64,000 nt of DNA from Methanomicrobia archaeon (GTDB lineage: Archaea > Halobacteriota > Bog-38 > Methanoflorentales > Methanoflorentaceae), in the NCBI GenBank assembly GCA_015660915.1, contig JACTTZ010000008.1:1-64000 (forward strand). Direction: 5' to 3'. Each line of letters opens with the position of its first letter. Within the stretch, counting starts at the first letter, position 1. The notes beneath the pieces were generated by a model, which ran no database searches, had not been told where the DNA came from, and saw only the letters and a list, made by a program, of their open reading frames with translations. Of the stretch, positions 42,777-52,576 are shown piece by piece. The position numbers and the translations under genes are program-made.

Positions 42777-43928
42777 TTATATCACAAACTCCTTTGGAAA
42801 CTGAGTGATGGTTTTATTCCCGTTATGAGTAATAACAGCTACGTCTTCGAGTCGTACCCCACCGATGCCGGGGTAATATAAGCCCGGTTCAACTGTGACC
42901 ACGTTGCCTTTTTCCAGGAGCCCCCCCCTTTTGCTGAGGAACGGCAGTTCGTGAACCTCTAATCCTAGTCCGTGACCTGTAGAGTGAATGAACCCTTGAC
43001 CGTTGTCGAGGTCCGTCTGGAAGCCGCTCTGTTCGAAGTGATCAGCCACGGCTAGGTGGACCTCTGCTCCGCTAATCCCCGGCCTTAGCATTTCAACGGC
43101 AAGGTGTTGCGCCTCTTGTACTGCCGAATACATATCGGAGAGTTCAGACGGGGCATCTCCACGTAGCACCGTGCGCGACATGTCTGCGTGGTATCGCGAT
43201 GCTATCGATTGTGGAAAAACATCAAAAACGATCGCAGAATTTGCTTTGACCGGCCCTGATCCCGTCAGATGGGGTAGCGCGGAGTCATCGCCACTCGACG
43301 CGATGACGTCTTCTGATGTGCAAGCGTCGTTTATGAGTGAGCAGCCGATTGCGCTCTTTAATCGCTCCGACGTAAGCACCTGCCCGTCATACCGCAACGT
43401 GTCACCACTGATTTTGCTATGAGCTAAGATGGTGAGTGCGGATGCGAGCGCTTTTTCGCTAGCACGCTGCACTTGCGCCATAAGTTTCAGTTCACGGGCC
43501 GTTTTGATGGAACGTAAGCTTTCGATTGGACCAGACATAGGCTTTAGCTCGTAACCGGCACGCCGCAGTTCGTCAGCCAAACCTATCGGAAAATCAGCAT
43601 TAACTCCCAAGCGCTTGATCTTACACTCTTTAAGAACTGAGCCAATCATGGTGGGTGTGGTTCGATCGCCTTCCGTTTCGCGCGAATCTCTTTGAAAATC
43701 CTCTCTCGCTTGCACGCGATCAGCAATCGAAGATCTAACGGCCCTCGCTTTCTCCATGCTTGAGATTACTAGGAGTGATTGTCCGCCTGAGCGCAAAAAC
43801 AGGAATGGATCCTCTGCTAAAAAATTTGTCAAGTAGTAGAGATTTGCGTCCTGCGAAGACGCTGCGTACTGCGCATAACCGTCGAGTTGAAGCTCGGCGA
43901 TTTTTCGATCGAGGGTGACAGCTTGCAT
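42777..43928 (-). CDS. M24-family Xaa-Pro aminopeptidase-like protein
   Basis: A 383-aa peptidase of the creatinase/prolidase fold. Metal ligands are visible in AIVFDVFPQSIASRYHADMS, HSTGHGLGLEVHE, TVEPGLYYPGIGGVRLED. The N-terminal domain is of the usual creatinase type. It likely cleaves Xaa-Pro peptides. The start may be the TTG at 43937 or the ATG at 43928. It abuts map. Confidence 0.88.
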   Translation of the reverse strand: MQAVTLDRKIAELQLDGYAQYAASSQDANLYYLTNFLAEDPFLFLRSGGQSLLVISSMEKARAVRSSIADRVQAREDFQRDSRETEGDRTTPTMIGSVLKECKIKRLGVNADFPIGLADELRRAGYELKPMSGPIESLRSIKTARELKLMAQVQRASEKALASALTILAHSKISGDTLRYDGQVLTSERLKSAIGCSLINDACTSEDVIASSGDDSALPHLTGSGPVKANSAIVFDVFPQSIASRYHADMSRTVLRGDAPSELSDMYSAVQEAQHLAVEMLRPGISGAEVHLAVADHFEQSGFQTDLDNGQGFIHSTGHGLGLEVHELPFLSKRGGLLEKGNVVTVEPGLYYPGIGGVRLEDVAVITHNGNKTITQFPKEFVI

Positions 43929-43933
43929 CGAAT

Positions 43934-44062
43934 TCAAGTCTTTCTCAACTCAGCAAGGTCTTTGGAGAGCTCTAAGTTGGCTTTACGTCGCTGAACGCGA
44001 TCGGATGCTCGAAATGTTGTCGCTCGCATCTCAAATAGCTGAAAGATGCGCGGGCGAGCCAT
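43934..44062 (-). CDS. Small basic protein (42 aa)
   Basis: This short ORF is absent from the supplied track. It begins MARPRIFQLFEMRATTFRAS, is rich in Arg and Lys and ends ELRKT. GGAG lies 8 bases before the ATG, and it fills the gap between proS and the M24 peptidase exactly, overlapping the latter start. I do not know a family. Confidence 0.5.
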   Translation of the reverse strand: MARPRIFQLFEMRATTFRASDRVQRRKANLELSKDLAELRKT

Positions 44063-44084
44063 TCACTTGCTCCTGATACCTGCA

Positions 44085-45473
44085 TCAGTACGACCGAGCT
44101 AGAAGCGCCCGGATGGTCGTCGGTGCGTCGCATATGGGGCAAAGGCCTTCCATAGGCTCTGTCTCTCCTAATACGTCAGCGTCACTTAATTCTTGAAGCT
44201 TACGGCCGCAGGACTCGGATCTGCACCACGAGATCTGAAATATGCCTGTCTTGCCTTTTGCTTGCTCGGGTATTTCTATGGCGACGGTGTGCGAAACGAG
44301 AAACGCTCGCGCTTTTTTAGTAATGTTTTCCAAGACATTAATCATCGCTTCAGCGAGTCGAAACTGCAGTTCAGAGCGTTTGACGCTCTCTTTTTTTCCT
44401 GTATCCCTACGTACTAGGGTAACAGAGCTTTTCGAAAGATCTCTTGGGCCGATCTCTAATCGAATAGGGACCCCTTGTTTTTCCCACTTGTAAAATTTAG
44501 CGCCCGGCCGGACGTCGTCTGTGTCCAGAACAACCCGATAGCGCGAAAGTTCGTCTCTAAGTTCGTTGCAGGCTTTCAAGATGGCCTCGCTGTCAGCCTG
44601 TTTGCTGTAGATCGGGATAATAACAACCTGAACGGGGGCTATCTCGGGTGGAAGTACTAAGCCCTTGTCGTCGCCGTGGACTGAGATGACGGCTGCGATG
44701 CAGCGTTCTGAAATGCCGTAGCACGTCTGATTGACGAACTGCTGGTTGCCGTCACGATCTTCGTACGTGATATCAAAGGTCTTTGCAAAGTTCGTGCCGA
44801 GATGGTGAATCGTACCGACTTGGAGGCTTTTCCCATCAGGCATGAGCGTGTCAAAAGCGAGTGTGTAGTCGGCTCCCGGGAACCTGTCCCACTGTGGTCG
44901 ACGCGAAACGATGTATGGAATGCCGAGCCGGTCGTAGAATTCCTTATATAAAGCTACAGCGGCGTCGGTCTGCAATTTGGCATCCTCCCAAGAGGCATGT
45001 GCGGTATGGGCCTCCTTAAAGCTCGTTATCTCTCGCAGGCGAATTAGTGGTCGCGTGTGTTTTGTTTCATATCGAAACGTGTTCACGAGCTGATAAATCT
45101 TCAGAGGCAGATCTGCATGTGAGCGAATCCAAATGCTAAACATAGGATATATTGCGGTTTCCGAAGTCGGCCGCAACGCGAGCGGGATGTCTAATTCAGC
45201 AAAACCACCCCGGGTTACCCAGAACACTTCTTCTTCAAATCCTTTGATGTGCTCCGATTCTTTGAGTAGCTCATTTTCAGGTATAAGCAGGGGGAAATAT
45301 GCTTCCTCGTGATCTCTATCAAGGAGTGATCGGAGCACGTCGTAGGTCAGTTTCCGCAATTTGAAGCCGAACGGAAACCATACATAAAGTCCTTTGATCG
45401 GGTATCGCACGTCCATAATTTGCGCGTCAATTAGTATGTCGTTGTACCATTCGCTGAAATTAGTTTTCTTCAC
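44085..45473 (-). CDS. proS: Prolyl-tRNA synthetase
   Basis: A 462-aa archaeal/eukaryal-type ProS. The start GTG at 45473 gives the natural N terminus ([20 protein letters not shown]) and has AGGAG 7-8 bases upstream, unlike the track start. Class II motifs are [39 protein letters not shown] and [26 protein letters not shown] and the Cys-bearing C-terminal zinc region ([13 protein letters not shown] ... CPICD) follow. Confidence 0.96.
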   Translation of the reverse strand: MKKTNFSEWYNDILIDAQIMDVRYPIKGLYVWFPFGFKLRKLTYDVLRSLLDRDHEEAYFPLLIPENELLKESEHIKGFEEEVFWVTRGGFAELDIPLALRPTSETAIYPMFSIWIRSHADLPLKIYQLVNTFRYETKHTRPLIRLREITSFKEAHTAHASWEDAKLQTDAAVALYKEFYDRLGIPYIVSRRPQWDRFPGADYTLAFDTLMPDGKSLQVGTIHHLGTNFAKTFDITYEDRDGNQQFVNQTCYGISERCIAAVISVHGDDKGLVLPPEIAPVQVVIIPIYSKQADSEAILKACNELRDELSRYRVVLDTDDVRPGAKFYKWEKQGVPIRLEIGPRDLSKSSVTLVRRDTGKKESVKRSELQFRLAEAMINVLENITKKARAFLVSHTVAIEIPEQAKGKTGIFQISWCRSESCGRKLQELSDADVLGETEPMEGLCPICDAPTTIRALLARSY

Positions 45474-45530
45474 CCTACCACTCCTGAACTGTCGGGCGGG
45501 CACGTGGAAGGCATTTCCGCCTCAAACGTG

Positions 45531-46364
45531 TCATATACCTAAGGTCATCCGTAATGTGTCCCTTATGGCTGGGGCGAGGCCCACCGTGAGAATAGCAAGC
45601 TTTACGAGCCCGACAAGATTCTTTGACTCGGTCTTTAAATACTGATCTATTATGAACAACACGGGAACGGTCACCATGAGCTTGAGCGGATACATTACAA
45701 AGGCGGTGCCCGTGGCTTCGATGAGAAAGTTCGGAAGCACGTGCTTCTCTGCATAGGGCAGGAACGTGAGGCCAAACGACGTAGCTGTCGCATCGAACAG
45801 TTGTCCGTCGAGCACGAAGGCGTTTACGCGATCCTTTAGAAGCGTGAAATTTAACAAGCGAGCGATGGCGTAGACGGCAAAGCTAAGTGCGACGGCGACC
45901 GACAATATGAGCGCTAAAATCCCTGCGTTAAACGATGGTGCTGTTTGGTAGAGTAGCCAGACGTTCAGGGCACTCCACGCTACGCCGGCCGTCGCGAAGG
46001 GCCAATAGTAGTTGATGTGGATTGCGCGCTGTAACCCAACCGATAACATAAGCACCGCGACGCACACAAAGAATATGAAGAGATAGATCAGCGGCGTTAT
46101 TAGGAGATACTTGAACGGCGCGGCAACGATGCCGGCGTCTTCCACGACTCGCAACGAACCCCCCACAAAGATATAAGGAGATACGGCGAAAATGAACACC
46201 TCATCAACCGTGACGTCAAGCTTGTCGAGAAGTTTAACGACCCCAAATAGGCTAAGGCCGAGAATAATGGCCCAGGTTATCGTGTTGATTGGGTTATATC
46301 CGGTGTCGTGTATAATGGGGTTTATATAGTACTCGTTTATAAAGTTCCCTAAATCGACTGCCAA
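45531..46364 (-). CDS. DUF63-family membrane protein
   Basis: A 277-aa integral membrane protein of an archaeal family named DUF63. It has about seven hydrophobic segments. NEYYINPIIHDTGYNPINTI and SPYIFVGGSLRVVEDAG are typical. The function is unknown. The start is TTG at 46364, ten bases from the divergent egsA start, so the promoters overlap the coding ends. Confidence 0.85.
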   Translation of the reverse strand: MAVDLGNFINEYYINPIIHDTGYNPINTITWAIILGLSLFGVVKLLDKLDVTVDEVFIFAVSPYIFVGGSLRVVEDAGIVAAPFKYLLITPLIYLFIFFVCVAVLMLSVGLQRAIHINYYWPFATAGVAWSALNVWLLYQTAPSFNAGILALILSVAVALSFAVYAIARLLNFTLLKDRVNAFVLDGQLFDATATSFGLTFLPYAEKHVLPNFLIEATGTAFVMYPLKLMVTVPVLFIIDQYLKTESKNLVGLVKLAILTVGLAPAIRDTLRMTLGI

Positions 46365-46374
46365 ATGATCACCG

Positions 46375-47409
46375 ATGAAACAATGGATGTCGCTCCCTAG
46401 AATAGTCGTGATGGAACAAGACGCTATACGCTATACTGCTAACGTTCTTAGGGAACTTAAACTTGGTGGGGACGGGTTAATAGTTTGCGGAAAGCACACG
46501 TGTGCATTCGGGCGACAGATTGAGGGCATCTTGGGGAACGAATATCCGGCTGAGGTGCTTGTCGTTGGTTCGGCTACCATGGAAGAAGTCGAGCGAGTCG
46601 CAAGTCACGCTGTGGATAAGGGCTTCATTGTTGCTGTTGGCGGCGGCAAGACTATTGACATCGCTAAGATTGCTTCTGTCACGGCGAAATTGCCTTTCAT
46701 AAGTGTGCCCACCGCAGCAAGTCACGATGGAATCGCCTCGATGCGCGCTTCCATACGTTTTAGTGAGGGAACGCAGTCTATAGAAGCTCAAACCCCGCTG
46801 GCAATTATTGCAGACACTCGAATCATAGCTCAGGCACCGCATCGGCTACTTGCTGCAGGTTGCGGCGACATCATATCCAACTACACTGCAGTGAAAGACT
46901 GGGAACTCGCCAGGAAGCTGCGAGGTGAAGAGTTTAGCGAATATGCCGCCGCGCTCTCCCTCATGACCACTGAGATAATTATCAACTCGGCTAGCCAAAT
47001 CAAGCCTAATTTGGAGGACTCTGTTAGGCTCGTGGTAAAAGCCTTAGTTTCGAGCAGCGTTGCTATGAGCATTGCTGGATCCTCTCGTCCGGCCTCAGGC
47101 AGTGAGCATAAGTTTAGTCATGCGCTTGACGTCATAGCTCCAAAACCGGCTTTGCACGGCGAGCAATGCGGCGTTGGAACGATTATGATGGCGTATCTGC
47201 ATGGTGGTGACTGGCAACGAATTCGGCAAGCGCTGCAGAGCATTGGCGCACCAGTCAACGCTCGAGATTTGGGGGTAGAGAGCCAGTACATCGTTCAAGC
47301 GCTGCTGCACGCAAAGGACGTCCGACCAGAGCGTTACACGATCCTTGGCGAAGGATTGACGAGAAAAGCTGCGGAAGAGTTAGCGAAGGTCACATTGGTG
47401 ATTGAGTAG
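46375..47409 (+). CDS. egsA: sn-glycerol-1-phosphate dehydrogenase
   Basis: EgsA reduces dihydroxyacetone phosphate to sn-glycerol-1-phosphate, the backbone of archaeal membrane lipids. The 344-aa protein has the dinucleotide site [50 protein letters not shown] and the zinc ligands in [12 protein letters not shown] and [14 protein letters not shown] second ATG at codon 5 could be used. Confidence 0.96.
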   Translation: MKQWMSLPRIVVMEQDAIRYTANVLRELKLGGDGLIVCGKHTCAFGRQIEGILGNEYPAEVLVVGSATMEEVERVASHAVDKGFIVAVGGGKTIDIAKIASVTAKLPFISVPTAASHDGIASMRASIRFSEGTQSIEAQTPLAIIADTRIIAQAPHRLLAAGCGDIISNYTAVKDWELARKLRGEEFSEYAAALSLMTTEIIINSASQIKPNLEDSVRLVVKALVSSSVAMSIAGSSRPASGSEHKFSHALDVIAPKPALHGEQCGVGTIMMAYLHGGDWQRIRQALQSIGAPVNARDLGVESQYIVQALLHAKDVRPERYTILGEGLTRKAAEELAKVTLVIE

Positions 47410-47495
47410 CTGCATTGATATCTTTATAATGCAACAGAGCAACCTACTTTCGTCAGGCCGCAGCGTGCTTACGTTGTACTCACAGGATTGATAAC

Positions 47496-47945
47496 ATGCC
47501 AAAAGGAAACGCCAGCATCACTCTGATCGGTGTAGATTTGGCCAGGAGCGGCACAGAGTTTGTATTCAATGGACCTGCAAACGAATGCGAGATGTGCAAG
47601 CTTAAAAACACCTGCCTAAATTTGGACGTTGGACGTCGCTACAGGATAGTGACGGTGCGCGGGAATATGAGGCACGATTGCGCCTTGCATGATATTGGAG
47701 TAAAAGCTGTAGAAGTCGTCGAAAGCCCAAGCGTCGTCGCAATCGACTCTAAAAATGCATTTGTCGGCTCGAGAATCTTATATAAGCAGAATGAGTGTGA
47801 AGTATCTAACTGCAAGATCTATGAATTGTGCCATCCGAACGGGCTTGTACGAGAGGAGAAATACACGATTTCTGAGGTTCTCGGTGATACACCGGATACC
47901 TGCCCTGAGGGTAAGTCGTTGAAACTGGTTGAGCTAAAGAGATAA
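47496..47945 (+). CDS. UPF0179-family cysteine-rich protein
   Basis: A 149-aa archaeal protein of family UPF0179. It has FNGPANECEMCKLKNTCLNL, GNMRHDCALHDIGVKAVEV and NECEVSNCKIYELCHP, nine cysteines that could bind Fe-S or zinc. The function is unknown. It follows egsA by about 85 bases on the same strand. Confidence 0.85.
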   Translation: MPKGNASITLIGVDLARSGTEFVFNGPANECEMCKLKNTCLNLDVGRRYRIVTVRGNMRHDCALHDIGVKAVEVVESPSVVAIDSKNAFVGSRILYKQNECEVSNCKIYELCHPNGLVREEKYTISEVLGDTPDTCPEGKSLKLVELKR

Positions 47946-48100
47946 CGGCTCATCACTTGAGTGACGTGCTCGGCCCTCGAGGCTCTTTAAACAATTGCAG
48001 GTCGATGGTTGGAAAGGAGCAAAAAAACGTCTCTCTACGGGCTTTCGAGGCGCGCAATAGGGGACTTCTGTCATTCTTTTATAGAACGCCAAAGGCCCGT

Positions 48101-48853
48101 TTATGCGTGTTCGTCAGGAGCCTGCGCTTCCTCCGTTCCGCGCGCTTCCGGTTGTTGATCCGCGGTTTCCTGTGCAGCTTCTTCGCTGACGGGTTCGGAT
48201 CGTTTATGCACTTCGACGTAGTCGACTTCGTCTATGCTAGCAAAAAGCATTATTTTTTCAGCAAGGAGCTTCTTGTAGTACTGCACCTGCTGGTTAAACC
48301 CTAATTCATAGGGCACGTCGACTCTCACTCTTTTCTTGACGATCGAAACATCGAAGTCCTTATTCAAGTAATACTTGAGCAAACCTTTGACTTTTTGTAC
48401 GGTTCTGGCAACCTTCTCTTCAATCTTGTACTGGTAGCTGACTGTCTTGCCCGCGTACGGCGAATTAAAATCTATCCGTACACGTCCCCCAATTACGCTC
48501 TCAACCGTCCCGGTCTTGTTATCGAGCGAAACTCGCATCCCAGGTGCTGGTTTCTTTTCGAATCTGCGTGTCGGGACGACCTCAACCAATTCAGGCTTTC
48601 GTTCGCCAAACGCATCTTTTGGCGGAATCTTAACTTCTCCTTCGTAGCCAGCTGCTTTTCCGATTAAATCTTCGTCAAGCCCCTTGACTACCATATTCTC
48701 TCCTACGATGATCGTTATTGGCGCATAGCTTACGCCCTCAGCGAATAGCTCATTATCCTTGGCAATATCTTCGTTCGTGGTGTCAAAAACATCGCCGTTG
48801 TCTAATCGGCCGGTGTAAGACAATCTGATGAAATCGCCCCTTTCAACGTTCAT
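48101..48853 (-). CDS. FKBP-type peptidyl-prolyl isomerase, long archaeal form
   Basis: A 250-aa folding helper of the SlyD-like FKBP group. DFIRLSYTGRLDNGDVFDTT, the IF insert, VVKGLDEDLIGKAAGYEGEV and PPKDAFGERKPELVEVVP are clear. The C-terminal ~100 residues form a second domain (VQKVKGLLKYYLNKDFDV) found in long archaeal FKBPs, followed by an acidic Glu/Ala/Gln tail. Confidence 0.93.
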   Translation of the reverse strand: MNVERGDFIRLSYTGRLDNGDVFDTTNEDIAKDNELFAEGVSYAPITIIVGENMVVKGLDEDLIGKAAGYEGEVKIPPKDAFGERKPELVEVVPTRRFEKKPAPGMRVSLDNKTGTVESVIGGRVRIDFNSPYAGKTVSYQYKIEEKVARTVQKVKGLLKYYLNKDFDVSIVKKRVRVDVPYELGFNQQVQYYKKLLAEKIMLFASIDEVDYVEVHKRSEPVSEEAAQETADQQPEARGTEEAQAPDEHA

Positions 48854-49273
48854 GGTGGATACTTGCGGTTAATACTTAAAAACCCTTATGTTGGAGTATT
48901 AGGCTCAAAGTTGAGGCCGCACTCTCCGATGGGGCCTTCAGGGGCTTAGTCAAATTTGATTTGTCAACCTCAACGCCTAATGGCGAGTTGCCTAACGTCA
49001 AGCTTCAGCCGTGCTGCCGCCCATAAATCAAGCTAAGTGATTCGTCGCAGGCGGGCATTGGCGTAACGGCGGAAACGGGGGCGATATACGTCTCTTCGCG
49101 CTTTAGAGATACGTCTAGCCACATTGTTTAAGCTCTGGGTTTTCCGAAGGTTGCGAGACTGCAAAGACGGAATTCTTTTCGTTGCACAAAACTAGCGTTG
49201 CGCGCGGGCAATCGCGAATCGTGCTTGAGGCTGCGCAACAAAATAACCGCGCGACGTTGATTGTCGCGTCGAC
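48854..49273. other. Gap with no recognised gene
   Basis: The 420 bases between FKBP and the phosphodiesterase contain only short ORFs without family likeness. TTAATACTTAAAAA near 48875 may be part of the FKBP promoter. Confidence 0.35.
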
Positions 49274-49915
49274 TCAACCTTGAATCAGCGAGACGTTTGC
49301 CTTCTCTTCGGGGAGAATTTTGACGACCGCGCCAAAGCCGCGGGCGGCCATCCCAGGATTCACGATCGTGGTTTTGCCAGCAATAAGCGTGCCGCGCTGC
49401 TCGTGTATGTGCCCGCACGCGAGCGCGTCGACAATGCCAACTGCGCGAAGAATTGCCTCACTTCCGACGTGCGTCGAGTCAACTGCATCTAAGAATCCTT
49501 TCGGGGGGGTGTGTGACAGTAAAACAGTCGTCTCGCCGACATCGGTCAAGAGCGTGTCGACATAACTCTGTATTTCTGCCTCACTGAGTTCAAAAGGAGT
49601 GTTGAACGGCGTGGGGTTGGATCCGCCGATGCCTAGAAATTTAATGTCATCGTAGTCAAAACTCTTAAGATGCAAGTTGACTGCAGGAGACTCTTCTATC
49701 GTCTCAACAATAGTAGGAAGATCACAGTTTCCTGGAATCATGAGTGTAGGCACATCCTCCCCGAGCAGCGAAAGTAGTTCTTGAACTAGGCTGTTCGGTC
49801 CAAAATCAGTAATATCTCCAATTACACAAACGGCGTCGACATCTCCTGCCTTAAATAATAGCTGGGCGATATGAGAATAGACGCCGTGCGCATCCGAAAG
49901 GACTAGAAATTTCAT
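49274..49915 (-). CDS. YfcE/MJ0936-type metallophosphoesterase
   Basis: A 213-aa calcineurin-like phosphodiesterase: MKFLVLSDAHGVYSHIAQLL, VCVIGDITDFGPN, LMIPGNCDLPTIVE, VLLSHTPPKG and ALACGHIHEQRG supply the two-metal site. The ATG at 49915 is the natural start; the track ORF runs 80 residues into the next gene. The substrate is unknown. Confidence 0.92.
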   Translation of the reverse strand: MKFLVLSDAHGVYSHIAQLLFKAGDVDAVCVIGDITDFGPNSLVQELLSLLGEDVPTLMIPGNCDLPTIVETIEESPAVNLHLKSFDYDDIKFLGIGGSNPTPFNTPFELSEAEIQSYVDTLLTDVGETTVLLSHTPPKGFLDAVDSTHVGSEAILRAVGIVDALACGHIHEQRGTLIAGKTTIVNPGMAARGFGAVVKILPEEKANVSLIQG

Positions 49916-49964
49916 AAGCATCTCAAGCTTGACAAGACGTATTGTAGCCTCTGTTTTAAATCGT

Positions 49965-51086
49965 TTATCTTTTTGTTTCGTGCACCAACTGGGGTTCCCA
50001 GCGTCCGGAAAGCTTTCCATCGCGTGCCAGTTTGCCCAGTCTTTTTCGTACCACGTTAAGCACCGGAGCGGGGCTCTCGTTTTCGTAGGGCGTTCCGGGC
50101 AAAGGAATAAAGTAGTGGGCACGTGCTCGTCCGCCTTTAGAGACGATTGAGTCAATAAGATCTAGGCTCTCGAGCTGATCAGCTGCAACTTCGGTTGGAA
50201 GCCCAAAGATGAAGTCCACTACTGGGCAGAAACCGTGACTGCGGCATATGTCGACCGCTACTTCAACGTTGTGACGCGAATGCCCTCGGTTAGTCTCCTC
50301 CAGCACGGCATCGCTTCCCGATTGTGCTCCGATATGAATTGAAGTGTTCGCGCAGCGTTCCTTGACGACCTCAAGAAGCTCATCTGTAACAAAGTCTGGG
50401 CGCACCTCGGACGGAAAGGTTCCGAAATAAACTCGACCGTGAAGCGACGCGAGGAGCTCGGCAACTCTTGTGAGTGCTATGTGATGCCCGTCAGATCCAT
50501 AAGCGAATGCGTTAGGCGAGATAAATCTGACATCTGAAAGGTAATTACTATAGAATGCGATAGCTTCCACGCTGCGATGCCGCATTTTCGTGCCGAAGAG
50601 GCGCGATGTTTGACAGTACTTGCAGTTGTGCGGGCAACCGCGGCTGATTTCGATAGGGGCCCGCAGGTTCTGGTTGAAGGGTGGGTAGGCGTCAAGTGGT
50701 ACGTGAGGTCTTGGGCGGGTTTTGTGGATCCTGCCTGACTTTCTGTATGCGATACCTCGCACCTTGTCAAGGTCGCTATCGTCCGTAAGCGTAAGGATTA
50801 GTTCAGGGAGTGTTTCCTCGCCCTCTCCGAGCACGACGACGTCGAATTGTTCCAATGCCTCGGCCGCTTTGGCTGAAGGATGAGGCCCACCCGCTATGAA
50901 TACAGATTGAGTTCGTGAGTTTGCTACCTCACGATAGACTTCACGTGCTTGCGGCGTGGCGAAGCTATAGATCATTATTCCATCGCGCGGTCGCGATGAA
51001 AAACCTATTTCGATCCCTCGTGAGGTGAGTATTGCTTGGATTGCTGCCAAGCTAAACGTGTTCCTCTTATCAAAGCGTATAGTCAC
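49965..51086 (-). CDS. B12-binding/radical SAM protein, MJ1487 type
   Basis: A ~373-aa radical SAM enzyme with an N-terminal cobalamin-binding-like domain (FIAGGPHPSAKAAEALEQFD, VVLGEGEETLPEL) and the cluster motif CPHNCKYCQTSRLFG. GFCPVVDFIFGLPTE and PLPGTPYENE are later family parts. The reaction is unknown. The GTG at 51086 overlaps the M50 protease stop (GTGA) and is preferred to the ATG at 51122. Confidence 0.9.
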   Translation of the reverse strand: MTIRFDKRNTFSLAAIQAILTSRGIEIGFSSRPRDGIMIYSFATPQAREVYREVANSRTQSVFIAGGPHPSAKAAEALEQFDVVVLGEGEETLPELILTLTDDSDLDKVRGIAYRKSGRIHKTRPRPHVPLDAYPPFNQNLRAPIEISRGCPHNCKYCQTSRLFGTKMRHRSVEAIAFYSNYLSDVRFISPNAFAYGSDGHHIALTRVAELLASLHGRVYFGTFPSEVRPDFVTDELLEVVKERCANTSIHIGAQSGSDAVLEETNRGHSRHNVEVAVDICRSHGFCPVVDFIFGLPTEVAADQLESLDLIDSIVSKGGRARAHYFIPLPGTPYENESPAPVLNVVRKRLGKLARDGKLSGRWEPQLVHETKR

Positions 51087-52144
51087 GCCTGAAGTGGGAT
51101 TGGGGTGAAACAAGCTACGCATAGGCCGAAAGCAATGATTCCTAACACGACGCGCTTAGTATCCAGCTTTTTCATGTCGTTGATCGGCTGCGGATGTCCT
51201 CCGGCCGCGAAAAACAAGGTGAAGAACCCCCAAAACAGAAGCATTTCTCCGTTTAAACCACTTAGCGAGTAGTAAACGCCGGTAGCCATCAGTACGAGCG
51301 GAACTGCTGCTGATATGTACGCCGTTTTCTCTCCAGAGAGGGCTCGGGCAACATGTCCTCCGTCGAGCTGTCCCACGGGCAGGAGGTTTAGGCTGGTTAT
51401 GAGCATGCCTATCCAACCAGCGAACGCCACTGGGTGCGTGCCGATCGACGTGGTCGGAACAACTTTTTCGATCAAAGCAAAGAGAAGGGGCGTTCCAAAA
51501 GCTATGGTTTGCGCTTGAGAGGGGCCAGCGGCAATGGGGGGGAGCAGGAATCCGACTATTGTGACAGCAACAGCTGCCGCGAGGCCCACAAGCGGACCAG
51601 CAACTCCCACGTCAAAAAGTGATTTTCGGTCTGGAATGGCTCCTTTAAGCTTGATGAGTGCGCCGAGAGTTCCGATGGGGGATATCAAAGGCAGCGGTAT
51701 AAAGAACGGTAAGCTAGCCCTCATTCCGCGACGCTTTGCGACTAAGTAGTGAGCTAACTCGTGAGAGCCAAGCACAAACATGACGGCTGCTGCAAATGGC
51801 AGCCCCTTGTAGATAAGGAAGGGCTCAGTGAACGGATTGACGTCGTAAAAAAGAACCGCACCGGTGAGCATGATGGCCAAAGCGGTAGCGATTGCAAGAA
51901 TAACGTTGATATGCTTCTTGTCGTCAGCATCGCTAATAGGCGTCGCCAAGAGAACAAACTCACCGTGTTCGCGCTTTAGTTCCACATCGTAACCTCTCTC
52001 GGCAAACTCATTCCAGAGAGTCGCGAAAAGCGTCTTGCTGTCAACTTTAGGTTCGCCGTAATATTTGATAACGGGCCCAGCAGCTTGCATCTCATAAACG
52101 TGGAATACGATGTTGATTCGGTCCAAGTCGACTGGTTCGTTCAC
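51083..52144 (-). CDS. Site-2-protease-like M50 membrane peptidase
   Basis: A 353-aa membrane metalloprotease. Zinc ligands lie in LGSHELAHYLVAKRRG (HExxH) and LLPVGQLDGGHVARAL. Several hydrophobic segments surround them, with ISPIGTLGALIKLKGAIPDR between. These enzymes cut within membranes; the target is unknown. The start GTG overlaps the DUF126 stop, so the chain radical SAM-M50-PMDh is one transcription unit. Confidence 0.92.
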   Translation of the reverse strand: MNEPVDLDRINIVFHVYEMQAAGPVIKYYGEPKVDSKTLFATLWNEFAERGYDVELKREHGEFVLLATPISDADDKKHINVILAIATALAIMLTGAVLFYDVNPFTEPFLIYKGLPFAAAVMFVLGSHELAHYLVAKRRGMRASLPFFIPLPLISPIGTLGALIKLKGAIPDRKSLFDVGVAGPLVGLAAAVAVTIVGFLLPPIAAGPSQAQTIAFGTPLLFALIEKVVPTTSIGTHPVAFAGWIGMLITSLNLLPVGQLDGGHVARALSGEKTAYISAAVPLVLMATGVYYSLSGLNGEMLLFWGFFTLFFAAGGHPQPINDMKKLDTKRVVLGIIAFGLCVACFTPIPLQA

Positions 52145-52560
52145 GTTTCCACCTCAATGAAACCTTCAACGCAATTTACGAAGACTCGTGATCCGGATTT
52201 GATGGCAGCGATCGGGTCGACCTCAAGTCTGTCGATGAGTGGTATGTTTGAGATTATCGCACCAACGGCAACAATAGTTTCGCTCGAAACGTTAATAATT
52301 GCGGCCGGGGCTTTCCCGTTTCTTTTGAGTTGATACATTACATACGATCCGACTGTGGATCCCTTGCCTTGCGGAAAAGTGAGAATAGTCCCCACAATTG
52401 ACGTACCGTACAGCTCGTGCTTTGGATCCTTTATAACTCCCTGTGTGGGATCCACACCCCCCAAGAACGAGAGTGGTTGATGCGTAACTACGGCACTCCC
52501 TTCGCCAATCCCTTTCGATATTATTCGACCTTTAATCCGTTGGAGCATAGAAAACGCCAT
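52141..52560 (-). CDS. Phosphomevalonate dehydratase small subunit (aconitase X swivel, DUF126)
   Basis: A 139-aa swivel domain that pairs with the large subunit just upstream. GRIISKGIGEGSAVVTHQPLSF, the conserved GGVDPTQGVIKD and TILTFPQGKGSTVGSYVMYQL are family marks. With the large subunit it dehydrates 5-phosphomevalonate to trans-anhydromevalonate phosphate in the archaeal mevalonate route to isoprenoid lipids. Confidence 0.9.
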   Translation of the reverse strand: MAFSMLQRIKGRIISKGIGEGSAVVTHQPLSFLGGVDPTQGVIKDPKHELYGTSIVGTILTFPQGKGSTVGSYVMYQLKRNGKAPAAIINVSSETIVAVGAIISNIPLIDRLEVDPIAAIKSGSRVFVNCVEGFIEVET

Positions 52561-52576
52561 TATCGTGTCGAGGTCA

